Assembly (NCBI GenBank): GCA_937871645.1
Contig: CALMPZ010000335.1
Coordinates: 1-5,604, forward strand
Source of the DNA: an uncultured Polymorphobacter sp.
GTDB taxonomy: Bacteria > Pseudomonadota > Alphaproteobacteria > Sphingomonadales > Sphingomonadaceae
Length of the DNA: 5,604 bases
Reading direction: 5' to 3'
In this document: positions 1 to 5,604 of the stretch, piece by piece
How positions within the stretch are numbered: position 1 is the stretch's first letter
How the letters are laid out: each line of letters opens with the position of its first letter
Program-made: the position numbers and the translations under genes
Notes under the pieces: generated by a model
Told to the model about the DNA's origin: nothing
Databases searched by the model: none
What the model saw: only the letters and a program-made list of their open reading frames with translations

Positions 1-395
1 GGCTCGACAGCGACCTGCTCGACCTGCTGATTGCCACCTGCGACGGCACGCTCGCCACGGCCGCGCCGATATGGAGCGACGATGCCGCGCTCGTCGTGGT
101 GATGGCGGCCGAAGGCTATCCGGGCACGCCGACCAAGGGCACCGAAATTCGCGGCATCGATGCCGCCGAAGCCACCGGCGCTGTGGTGTTTCATGCCGGC
201 ACGGTGCGCGGTGCCGATGGCGTGCTGCGCGCTGACGCCGGGCGCGTGCTCGGCGTGACGGCGCGTGGGAAGACGGTTTCGGATGCCGCGGTGGCGGCCT
301 ATGCGGCGGTTGACAGGATCGACTGGCCGGGCGGCTTTTGCCGTCGCGATATTGGCAAGCAGGCAATAGCTGCAGAGAAAATGGGGACGATATGA
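1..395 (+). CDS. purD: Phosphoribosylamine-glycine ligase (GAR synthetase), C-terminal part
   Basis: PurD catalyses the ATP-dependent joining of glycine to 5-phosphoribosylamine, the second step of purine synthesis, in the cytoplasm. The frame is open from base 3 and the start lies before the window, so only about 130 of the usual 420-430 residues are visible. They form the C-terminal PurD domain. The signature GYPG is at 114-125, followed by the KG of the GYPGxxxKG motif at 135-140. A VFHAGT segment, an RVLGVTARG segment and the terminal FCRRDIG (336-356) match the end of E. coli PurD closely. The ATP-grasp core and metal ligands lie upstream and cannot be checked. The TGA stop (393-395) overlaps the next gene's ATG (392-394), so the two genes are probably co-transcribed and translationally coupled. 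Identification is firm; only the missing 5' part is unknown. Confidence 0.95.
   Translation, partial: LDSDLLDLLIATCDGTLATAAPIWSDDAALVVVMAAEGYPGTPTKGTEIRGIDAAEATGAVVFHAGTVRGADGVLRADAGRVLGVTARGKTVSDAAVAAYAAVDRIDWPGGFCRRDIGKQAIAAEKMGTI
383..387 (+). promoter_or_regulatory. Candidate ribosome binding site for the phosphotransferase gene
   Basis: GGGGA lies 4 bases before the ATG at 392, inside the last codons of purD. It is a modest SD at rather short spacing, so coupling to purD termination through the ATGA overlap probably contributes. It supports the start at 392 over an upstream in-frame ATG at 338, which would lie deep inside purD. Confidence 0.5.
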
Positions 396-1468
396 CGACA
401 CCGACACGCCAGGAGCAATTTTCGGGCACCGATGCAGTGCGCGACGCGCACAAGTTCGACGAGGCGAAACTCGCGGCGTGGATGGAAGCCAATGTCGCAG
501 GCTACGCCGGGCCGCTGGTCGTCGAACAGTTCAAGGGCGGCCAGTCGAACCCGACCTACAAGCTGCTGACGCCGCGCCAGAATTACGTGATGCGCCGCAA
601 GCCGCCGGGCGTGTTGCTGCCGAGCGCGCATGCCGTCGACCGTGAGTACAAGGTCATCACCGCGCTGCACAACGCCGGCTTCCCCGCCGCCAAGACCTTC
701 GGGCTGTGCACCGACGAAACCGTCATCGGCACCTGGTTCTATATCATGGACTGCGTCGAAGGCCGCGTCATCTGGGACACGACCTTCCCCAGCGAACCCA
801 AGGAAAAGCGCGCCGCCTATTTCGACGCGATGAACGCCACGATCGCGCAGCTCCACATGATGGACTATAAGGCGATCGGCCTCGGCGATTTCGGCAAGCC
901 GGGCAATTATTTCGCGCGCCAGATCGGGCGCTGGTCGAAGCAATATGTCGAGGACACCGGCGCCGGCCACTACGGCCCGATGGACAAGCTCGTCGAATGG
1001 CTGCCGACCGCTATCCCTGAAGGCGAGGAAGTCAGCATCGTCCACGGCGACTATCGCTGCGACAACATGATTTTCCACCCGACCGAGCCCAAGGTGCTTG
1101 CGGTGCTCGACTGGGAGCTGTCGACGCTCGGCCACCCGCTGGCGGATTTCTCCTACCATCTGATGATGTACCGCATGCCGGCAGTCGGCACGACGGGGTT
1201 GGCCGGCAACGACCTCAAGGCGATGGGTATTCCGACCGAAGACGAATATGTCGCCGCCTATTGCCGCCGCACCGGCCGCAGCGGCATCCCCAACCTCGAT
1301 TTCTACGTCGCCTACAACATGTTCCGGCTGGCGGCGATCATCCACGGCATCAAGGGCCGCGTCGTGCGCGGCACGGCGTCGAACGCGCATGCGGTCGCTT
1401 CTGCCGCGACGTTCGAGCCGCTAGCGGATGCGGCCTGGGCACAGGCATTGAAGGCCGGCGCGAAGTAG
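392..1468 (+). CDS. Phosphotransferase family protein (ACAD10/11 N-terminal-like, APH fold)
   Basis: A 358-residue soluble protein of the aminoglycoside-phosphotransferase/choline-kinase fold, closest to the subgroup that forms the N-terminal domain of ACAD10/ACAD11. Visible kinase landmarks are the glycine-rich loop GGQSN (49-53), an ATP-site lysine in MRRKPPG (K70), a likely partner glutamate in DREYK (E85), the catalytic loop HGDYRCDN (218-225, Asp220 as base, Asn225 for metal) and the metal-binding DWE (240-242) followed by LSTLGHPLADFSYH. All key residues are present, so it should be active. In this family, LvaA of the Pseudomonas putida levulinate pathway phosphorylates a 4-hydroxyacyl-CoA, and a similar small-molecule role is the best inference. 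It is not a credible antibiotic-resistance gene. Members often sit beside acyl-CoA dehydrogenase genes, but none is in this window. Here it follows purD with a 4-base overlap. The substrate is unknown. Confidence 0.92.
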   Translation: MTTPTRQEQFSGTDAVRDAHKFDEAKLAAWMEANVAGYAGPLVVEQFKGGQSNPTYKLLTPRQNYVMRRKPPGVLLPSAHAVDREYKVITALHNAGFPAAKTFGLCTDETVIGTWFYIMDCVEGRVIWDTTFPSEPKEKRAAYFDAMNATIAQLHMMDYKAIGLGDFGKPGNYFARQIGRWSKQYVEDTGAGHYGPMDKLVEWLPTAIPEGEEVSIVHGDYRCDNMIFHPTEPKVLAVLDWELSTLGHPLADFSYHLMMYRMPAVGTTGLAGNDLKAMGIPTEDEYVAAYCRRTGRSGIPNLDFYVAYNMFRLAAIIHGIKGRVVRGTASNAHAVASAATFEPLADAAWAQALKAGAK

Positions 1469-1537
1469 CAACAAGGGCGATTCCCAAGCCGCGCAAACGC
1501 GCCTAAGCTTCGCGCCTACTAGCGGGGAGGCGCGACC
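1469..1537 (+). promoter_or_regulatory. Short leader before the peptidase gene, with repeated CGCGCCTA
   Basis: These 69 bases separate the phosphotransferase stop from the peptidase start. CGCGCCTA occurs twice as a direct repeat (1498-1505 and 1511-1518). The CGCGCCT part of each copy is complementary to AGGCGCG at 1528-1534, which overlaps the SD, so either copy could pair with it. I see no convincing -35/-10 promoter and no U-tract terminator. The peptidase gene may therefore be read through from purD or have its own unrecognised promoter. In GC-rich DNA the complementarity may be chance. Confidence 0.3.
1524..1530 (+). promoter_or_regulatory. Ribosome binding site of the M28 peptidase gene
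   Basis: GGGGAGG lies 7 bases before the ATG at 1538. It is the strongest SD in the window, at near-ideal spacing, and it fixes the start of the peptidase gene. Confidence 0.85.
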
Positions 1538-3235
1538 ATGCGTTGGCTGGCATTTGTGACGGCGCTGCTGGCGGCAGCGATCATCGGCTACGGCGCGATG
1601 CAACCGTTGCGCGTTGTGCCGGCATCGGCGCCCGCGACCGCGTTTTCGGCCGAACGCGCGATGGTCGATGTCCGCGCCATGGCGCAGCGCCCGCACCCGA
1701 CGGGTTCCGCCGAAAATGCCCGCGTCCGCGCACTGCTCATGGCGCGGCTGCAGGCGCTGGGCTTCGAGGTGCGCGAGACACCGGCGCCATTGGGCGACAA
1801 TGCCAAAGAGCGGCTGGCTAAATGGGGCGAGGCGGTGCCCGAAACCGCCGTCAACCTGATCGCGGTGCGGCCGGCCGGCGATGCTGCGGTGCCGCTGGTC
1901 GCACTGATGGCGCATTACGACAGCGTTACGGGGTCGCCCGGCGCTGCCGACGACGCGGCGGGCGTCGCCGCCGCGCTTGAAATTGCCCGGGCAACGGCGA
2001 ACGATCCCGCGCGGCGCGGGTTGGCAATCATCCTCACCGATGCCGAGGAACTCGGGCTCGACGGCGCACGCGGCTTCTTTGCCGGCGACCCGCTGGTCGG
2101 CCGGATCGGCATGATCGTCAACATGGAAACCCGCGGCGGCGGCGGTCGTGCGATGATGTTCGAAACCATCGGCCCCAACGGCCAAATGATCGACATGCTG
2201 CGCCGCAATGTCCACAGCCCCAAAGCCAATTCGCTGTCGGTGCGCATCTATCAGTTGCTGCCCAACAGCACCGATTTGACGACGGCAAAGCCCAGCGGCA
2301 TCCCCGGCTACAATTACGCGTTCCTCGGCAACGCCGCGCTGTATCACTCGCCGTTGGCGACGCCCGAAAACCTCGATCCGCGCTCGGTGCAGGATATGGG
2401 CGCGCAGGCGCTCGACCTGACGCGCGCACTGCTGACCGCGCCGGCGTTACCCGCTGCCGCGCCCGATGCGGTGTTTTCGGACGTGCTCGGCGGCTTCGTC
2501 ATCGCCTATCCGGTGTGGGTCGGCTGGGTCGTGCTCGGCGTGGCGCTGGCGCTCATCATAGTCGCCGCGCGGCGTACAGCGCGCGACTGGCGCGTCCGCG
2601 ACATTGTTGCCGGGCTGCTGGTCGGGCCGCTGGCAGTTCTCGTGGCGGGCGGGTTGATCTATGGCTTCAACCTGTTGTCGGGTGCCGACGGGCCGACCAA
2701 CTATTATGACCGGCTGGCGGCACTGCCGCGCATCGAGTTCGCGGCGTTGCTGCTCGGTTTTGCCGGGCTGGTGGCGGTGTTGGGCACGGTGCGCCACGAC
2801 CGCGCCCGCGAAGGCGGCTGGATCGGGCTGGCTTTGCTCAATCTGATCATCGCGGTCGCCATCCAGATTTTGATCCCCGCCGCCGGGCCGTTGTTTGCCT
2901 GGCCGCTGCTGCTGGCGGCGGTGGCGATGCTGGTCGCTGCCTATGTGCCGCTGTTCGGCACCATCGCGGCGCTCGTCGTCGCCGCGCTTGGCCTCGCGAT
3001 GGCGGCGGACTTCGGGCATTTCCTGCTGCTCGGCATCGGCATCACCATGCCCTGGGCCGCTGCCGTGTTGCTGCCAATCGCGCTGCTGCTGTTGTGGCCG
3101 CTGCGCCCGCCGCTGGGCCGTGGTGGCGCCTGGGTGGCAGTACTGGTGCTGGTGATTGTCGCGGCAGCACTGGGGTTGTGGGTGCGCCTCGACCCGGTGG
3201 CGCCGAGCGTCGCCACCTACAGCAGCTTTGATTGA
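1538..3235 (+). CDS. M28-family membrane metallopeptidase with polytopic C-terminal domain
   Basis: A 565-residue predicted zinc aminopeptidase, similar in layout to ERMP1/FXNA-type M28 proteins. An N-terminal hydrophobic segment (about 3-21) acts as a signal anchor. The catalytic domain (about 35-305) should then face the periplasm. Metal-site residues are AHYDS (His126, Asp128), GAADDAAG (Asp138, bridging position), DAEEL (Glu170 general base, Glu171 ligand), VNMETRG (Glu197, where many M28 enzymes have Asp but FXNA-like ones have Glu) and YHSP (His270). The set is complete. The YHSPLATPENLD stretch has Ala274 where I would expect Asp in many relatives; this is not a metal ligand. Residues 326-549 hold about eight membrane helices (roughly 326-344, 356-377, 401-418, 428-446, 452-470, 472-490, 493-520, 531-549). 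A strong SD precedes the ATG. A small membrane-protein gene follows after 11 bases, suggesting an operon. The peptide substrate is unknown. Confidence 0.92.
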   Translation: MRWLAFVTALLAAAIIGYGAMQPLRVVPASAPATAFSAERAMVDVRAMAQRPHPTGSAENARVRALLMARLQALGFEVRETPAPLGDNAKERLAKWGEAVPETAVNLIAVRPAGDAAVPLVALMAHYDSVTGSPGAADDAAGVAAALEIARATANDPARRGLAIILTDAEELGLDGARGFFAGDPLVGRIGMIVNMETRGGGGRAMMFETIGPNGQMIDMLRRNVHSPKANSLSVRIYQLLPNSTDLTTAKPSGIPGYNYAFLGNAALYHSPLATPENLDPRSVQDMGAQALDLTRALLTAPALPAAAPDAVFSDVLGGFVIAYPVWVGWVVLGVALALIIVAARRTARDWRVRDIVAGLLVGPLAVLVAGGLIYGFNLLSGADGPTNYYDRLAALPRIEFAALLLGFAGLVAVLGTVRHDRAREGGWIGLALLNLIIAVAIQILIPAAGPLFAWPLLLAAVAMLVAAYVPLFGTIAALVVAALGLAMAADFGHFLLLGIGITMPWAAAVLLPIALLLLWPLRPPLGRGGAWVAVLVLVIVAAALGLWVRLDPVAPSVATYSSFD

Positions 3236-3241
3236 GGGGGG
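3234..3241 (+). promoter_or_regulatory. Ribosome binding site of the small membrane protein gene
   Basis: GAGGGGGG sits 5 bases before the ATG at 3247 and overlaps the TGA stop (3233-3235) of the peptidase gene. It selects ATG 3247 over the in-frame TTG at 3232, which precedes the SD and lies within the end of the peptidase gene. Confidence 0.75.
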
Positions 3242-3246
3242 CGGCC

Positions 3247-3612
3247 ATGACCGGTTGGCGACTGGCATTTTTCGCGGCGGCGCTGTTCAACTTCGCCGTC
3301 GGACTGCCGATGGTGATTGCGCCGAACCTCGTCAGCGGCGGCCTCGGCATGGCGGCGGCCGACGCGCTGACGGTGCGGCTGCTCGGCTGGATGATCACCA
3401 CCTTTGGCATCGGCTACGCCATGGTCGGTCTGGAGCCGCGCAAGCATCGCGGCATCGTGCTGCTCGGTATCATCGGCAAGGGCGGCGTCATCGCACTGAC
3501 GTGGTGGCTGGCGTGGCGCGGCCTGGTGGCGCGCGATGTCGCGCTGCTGGCGGCGGGCGACTTGTTCTTCGTCGGGGTGTTCATCGCCTTCCTGCGTCGC
3601 ACGCACGTTTAA
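3247..3612 (+). CDS. Small four-helix membrane protein of unknown function
   Basis: A 121-residue hydrophobic protein that I cannot assign to a named family. Four membrane helices are evident at about 5-25, 43-62, 69-90 and 97-116, with short loops. Arg/Lys-rich connectors (PRKHR, 64-68; WRGLVAR, 90-96; C-terminal FLRRTHV) would place by the positive-inside rule at least some of these loops in the cytoplasm. Polar residues within helices are Asn15, Lys78 in IIGKGG and Asp105 in AAGDLFF. A lysine in helix 3 and an aspartate in helix 4 could pair inside the membrane. The clean reading frame, good SD and short gap to the peptidase gene support a real gene in the same transcript. It may assist or regulate the membrane peptidase, but that rests only on adjacency. 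Its TAA stop abuts the inverted repeat. Confidence 0.82.
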   Translation: MTGWRLAFFAAALFNFAVGLPMVIAPNLVSGGLGMAAADALTVRLLGWMITTFGIGYAMVGLEPRKHRGIVLLGIIGKGGVIALTWWLAWRGLVARDVALLAAGDLFFVGVFIAFLRRTHV

Positions 3613-3625
3613 GGGCCTCCGGCGG

Positions 3626-3642
3626 GCAGGCGTGACGCCTGC
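3626..3642. repeat. Inner hairpin of the left arm
   Basis: GCAGGCGTGACGCCTGC is a perfect 7-bp stem (3626-3632 with 3636-3642) and a TGA loop. It is the inverted counterpart of the hairpin at 3674-3690, with the loop-closing pair G-C instead of C-G. Confidence 0.85.
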
Positions 3643-3673
3643 ACCCCATTGGTTTGGCGCGCTTCAATCGGGT

Positions 3674-3690
3674 GCAGGCCTCAGGCCTGC
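3674..3690. repeat. Inner hairpin of the right arm
   Basis: GCAGGCCTCAGGCCTGC is a perfect 7-bp stem (3674-3680 with 3684-3690) and a TCA loop. TCA is the complement of the left arm's TGA, consistent with opposite orientation of the same unit. Confidence 0.85.
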
Positions 3691-3709
3691 CCGCCGGAGG
3701 CTCTTCAAT

Positions 3710-4486
3710 TCACTCGAAGGCGTAAGCATCCATCCGCAGGATGCCGAACGTCGTGCTTTGGTGGATGCGCCGACCTTGCCCGCCGGCGCCGAGTGCCACG
3801 TGCAGCGGCAACAAATGCTCCTCGGTCGGGTGGTTGTGGACGGCTTCGGGCGCGAGACGCCGATAGGCGAGCAAGTCGTCGGTACGGCCACCGACGATGG
3901 CAGTGTCCATCCAGTCGGCAAAGCCAGTGACCCAGCCGGGTTCGGGGGAGTTCATTTCGAGCCGCGACCTGCGGAATTCGCTCAGATCATGCGTGAAGCT
4001 GCCGCTGCCGATGATCAGCACGCCTTCGTCGCGCAGCGGCGCCAATGCGCGGCCGAGTGCGTAGTGATGCGCCGCGCCGAGTTGGGTCTGCACCGCGAGT
4101 TGCGTCACCGGGATCTGCGCATCGGGCCATGCCAGCATCAGCGGCACCCAGGCACCGTGATCGAGCCCGCGTGACGCGGTCGCGGCGGAAATGCCGGCAG
4201 CGGCGAGCAATTCGACAACGCGCGCGGCAAGTTCGGGCGCGCCGGGTGCCGGATATTGCAAGCGGTTCAGTGCTTCCGGAAAGCCGCCGAAATCATGGAT
4301 GGTGTCGGGGTGGGCGACGGTGCTGACGGCGGGCACCGGGGTTTCCCAGTGCGCCGAGATCATCAGGATGGCACGCGGGGCTTCTGGCAGCAGCGACGGC
4401 AGCGTCTTGAGGAAGTCATGCGCGGGGACGTCATCAATGACCAGTGTCGGCGCGCCGTGCGACACGAACAGCGCCGGCAGCGTCAC
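3710..4486 (-). CDS. ygiD: DODA-type (class III) extradiol ring-cleavage dioxygenase, YgiD family
   Basis: A 258-residue cytoplasmic protein of the LigB-like/YgiD family, about the same length as E. coli YgiD. E. coli YgiD opens the ring of L-DOPA at the 4,5 position; other relatives cleave other catechols. Landmarks are SHGAP (His10), SAHWE (His46), the strongly conserved TIHDFGGFP (62-70), LQYPAPGAP, LDHGAW (His110), SFTHDL (His166) and PTEEHLLPL (His224). By comparison with the family, His10, His46 and His224 should bind the metal, with His110 and His166 near the substrate. The start is a GTG at 4486 overlapping the upstream gene's TGA (GTGA), with no clear SD, so translation is probably coupled. 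Starting there gives the usual MxxPALFVSHG beginning. The native substrate is uncertain: no other aromatic-degradation gene is in the window, so DOPA activity should not be assumed. Confidence 0.92.
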   Translation of the reverse strand: MTLPALFVSHGAPTLVIDDVPAHDFLKTLPSLLPEAPRAILMISAHWETPVPAVSTVAHPDTIHDFGGFPEALNRLQYPAPGAPELAARVVELLAAAGISAATASRGLDHGAWVPLMLAWPDAQIPVTQLAVQTQLGAAHHYALGRALAPLRDEGVLIIGSGSFTHDLSEFRRSRLEMNSPEPGWVTGFADWMDTAIVGGRTDDLLAYRRLAPEAVHNHPTEEHLLPLHVALGAGGQGRRIHQSTTFGILRMDAYAFE

Positions 4487-5604
4487 AGGCGCCGCAGTAC
4501 CGATTTGACCGGCGCCGCGAGGATCTTGTCGACCTTGCGACCGTCCATGTCGATGATTTCGAAGCGCCAGCGGCCCTGCGTGAAGACTTCGCCGGTTTCG
4601 GGCAGGTGGCGGAGCTGGTCGAGGACATAGCCCGCGACCGTCTGGTAATCGCGGCTGTCGGGCAGGTCGAAGCCCAGCCGCTCGGCCATTTCGTCGGCGG
4701 GCAGCGAGCCTGAAAACAGCCAGCTGCCGTCGTCGCGCTCGACGGCGGGCGGGTCGTTGACGTCATCGACATCCGACCGGAAGGCGCCGGCGATCGCCGC
4801 GAGCAGGTCGGCGGGCGTCACGATGCCTTCGAAATGGCCATATTCGTCATGGACCAGCGCGATGGGGATTTCGGCATCGCGCAGGCTGGCGAGCGCGTCC
4901 ATCGCATCGAGCTGGTCGGGGATGACCGGCGCCGGCTTGGCCAGCGCGCGCAAGTCGAGCGGCTTGCCTTCGATCAGCGCGGTGACGACGTCGCGGGCTT
5001 GCAGCACGCCGATGATGTCATCGATCGAGCCTTGCGCTACCGGCAACCGGGTGTGCGGTGTCGCCGCCAGCGCGGCGCGGGTTTCGGCGTCGGTGGCATC
5101 GGCATCGAGCCAGTCGACCTGGTTGCGCGGCGTCATTACGCCGCGCACCGGCCGGTCGGCGAGGCGCATCACGCCCGAAATCATCGCGCGCTCGGATTCT
5201 TCGATGATGCCTGCGGTTTCGGCTTCGGCCACCACCGAGCGCAGCTCCTCCTCGGTCACGACATGATTGGCATCGCGAACCTGGCCGAGTAGCCTGAACA
5301 CCGCCTTCGAGCTCCAGTCGAGCACCCAGACGAATGGTGTCGCGATGCGCGTCACCGCCTCCATGAACGGCGCGACGGCGCACGATATCGGCTCGGGCGA
5401 ACGCAGCCCGAATTGCTTGGGTACCAGTTCGCCGATAATCAGCGAGATATAGGTGATGCTGACGATGACGAGCCCAAGTCCGACGTCATTGGCGGTTTCT
5501 GCCGGTAGGTTGAACCAGCTCTGCAACCGCAGCGCGACGGGCTCGGCGAGCCGGTCGCCCGAAAATGCCCCGTTGAGAATCGACACCAGCGTGATGCCGA
5601 TCTG
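4483..5604 (-). CDS. CNNM/HlyC-CorC family membrane protein with CBS pair (CorB/TlyC-type), 5' end missing
   Basis: The frame runs off the right edge of the window, so the true start is outside; 373 C-terminal residues are visible (numbered here from the window edge). Domains in order are the end of the CNNM/DUF21 membrane domain (1 to about 106), with GITLVSILNGAFSG and the conserved GELVPKQFG (58-66); the linker helix TEEELRSVVAEAE; a CBS pair (about 156-276), with the start motif RGVMTPRNQV and second-repeat motif VHDEYGHFEGIVTPADLL; and a C-terminal CorC_HlyC domain (about 290-369, from DGSWLFSGSLPADEM onward). These proteins are inner-membrane proteins linked to magnesium or sodium transport, and CBS pairs in the family can bind adenine nucleotides. 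The name hemolysin is historical and there is no sign of a toxin. It overlaps the downstream dioxygenase gene by 4 bases (GTGA). The family is certain; the transported ion and exact orthologue (CorB, YfjD, YtfL or TlyC type) are not. Confidence 0.94.
   Translation of the reverse strand, partial: QIGITLVSILNGAFSGDRLAEPVALRLQSWFNLPAETANDVGLGLVIVSITYISLIIGELVPKQFGLRSPEPISCAVAPFMEAVTRIATPFVWVLDWSSKAVFRLLGQVRDANHVVTEEELRSVVAEAETAGIIEESERAMISGVMRLADRPVRGVMTPRNQVDWLDADATDAETRAALAATPHTRLPVAQGSIDDIIGVLQARDVVTALIEGKPLDLRALAKPAPVIPDQLDAMDALASLRDAEIPIALVHDEYGHFEGIVTPADLLAAIAGAFRSDVDDVNDPPAVERDDGSWLFSGSLPADEMAERLGFDLPDSRDYQTVAGYVLDQLRHLPETGEVFTQGRWRFEIIDMDGRKVDKILAAPVKSVLRRL

Larger units (their letters stand above)
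3611..3705. repeat. Long inverted repeat, BIME-like pair of REP-type palindromes
   Basis: Two 32-base arms (3615-3646 and 3670-3701) are reverse complements except at two positions, separated by a 23-base spacer (3647-3669). Pairing can extend outward to 3611 and 3705 through A-T, G-C and one G-T pair. Each arm starts or ends with GCCTCCGGCGG or its complement and contains an inner 17-base hairpin. The two mismatches (3632 opposite 3684, G-G; 3636 opposite 3680, C-C) are exactly the closing pair of the inner hairpins, which differs between arms but stays paired within each. This layout resembles two REP units in opposite orientation between convergent genes. Whether it recurs elsewhere in the genome cannot be seen here. 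Confidence 0.85.
3611..3705. terminator. Probable bidirectional transcription terminator
   Basis: The inverted repeat fills the space between two converging genes: the + strand stop ends at 3612 and the - strand stop lies at 3712-3710. A very stable GC stem at that place should block or end transcription from both sides. The following T-runs are poor (CTCTT at the right end; CCCTTAAA when read leftward on the - strand), so it is not a textbook intrinsic terminator. It may act through Rho or by stabilising the 3' ends of the mRNAs. Confidence 0.5.

Noticed and set aside
338..391. Upstream ATG at 338 as the start of the phosphotransferase
   Set aside because: It would overlap purD by 58 bases. 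The ATG at 392 has the classic ATGA junction, and the extra 18 residues do not look like the family's N-terminus.
299..1390. A 363-codon open frame on the - strand across the phosphotransferase gene
   Set aside because: It mirrors a well-supported gene with complete kinase motifs. Its translation is rich in Arg, Ala, His and Val with no recognisable domain, the usual antisense shadow in GC-rich DNA.
392..1468. Aminoglycoside resistance kinase
   Set aside because: The APH fold is shared, but the GGQSN, MRRKPPG and DWELSTLGHPLADF motifs are those of the ACAD10/11-N-like metabolic subgroup.
3232..3246. TTG at 3232 as the start of the small membrane protein
   Set aside because: The SD GAGGGGGG lies downstream of it and is correctly spaced for the ATG at 3247.
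1421..3268. Long - strand open frames (1421-2347 and 2447-3268) opposite the peptidase gene
   Set aside because: Low-complexity, Arg/Gln/His-rich translations with no motif, opposite a gene with an intact M28 metal site and membrane helices.
3611..3705. The inverted repeat as IS ends, an attachment site or a CRISPR repeat
   Set aside because: There is only a 23-base spacer with no transposase between the arms, no tRNA or integrase, no flanking target duplication that I can see, and only two units in opposite orientation.
3536..4174. A 212-codon + strand open frame crossing the inverted repeat
   Set aside because: It overlaps the small membrane protein gene, runs through the palindrome and lies antisense to the dioxygenase gene. 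It has no SD or domain support.
5584..5586. GTG at 5586 as the true start of the CBS/CNNM protein
   Set aside because: The frame stays open to the window edge and the preceding residues (QIGITL) continue a normal CNNM membrane helix, so the gene starts outside the window.

Overview
The window is a compact stretch of a GC-rich bacterial chromosome. Strong GC bias at third codon positions, SD-led genes with short or overlapping junctions, and the gene types present suggest an alphaproteobacterium, most likely a sphingomonad. That placement is inferred from style and protein similarity only; there is no rRNA or other direct marker.

Plus-strand block (1-3612): the 3' end of purD (purine biosynthesis) runs through an ATGA overlap into an ACAD10/11-N-like phosphotransferase (392-1468), a kinase-fold enzyme probably acting on a hydroxyacyl-CoA or another small hydroxylated metabolite. 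After a 69-base gap with a strong Shine-Dalgarno sequence comes a 565-residue membrane-anchored M28-type metallopeptidase with a polytopic C-terminal half (1538-3235). Eleven bases further on is a 121-residue four-helix membrane protein of unknown function (3247-3612).

Convergent junction (3613-3709): the 97 bases between the two stop codons are almost entirely one long inverted repeat. Each arm contains its own small hairpin. It looks like a pair of oppositely oriented REP-type palindromes (a BIME-like element) and probably also serves as a bidirectional terminator. It is the most interesting non-coding structure here.

Minus-strand block (5604-3710): a CNNM/HlyC-CorC (CorB/TlyC-type) membrane protein with a CBS pair and a C-terminal CorC_HlyC domain, cut off by the window edge, overlaps by GTGA with a YgiD/DODA-type class III extradiol ring-cleavage dioxygenase. 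The two are likely co-translated.

I see no mobile element, phage gene, CRISPR array, tRNA or rRNA, and no new defence or biosynthetic system. Apart from the junction element and some unusual operon pairings, this is ordinary core and household sequence.
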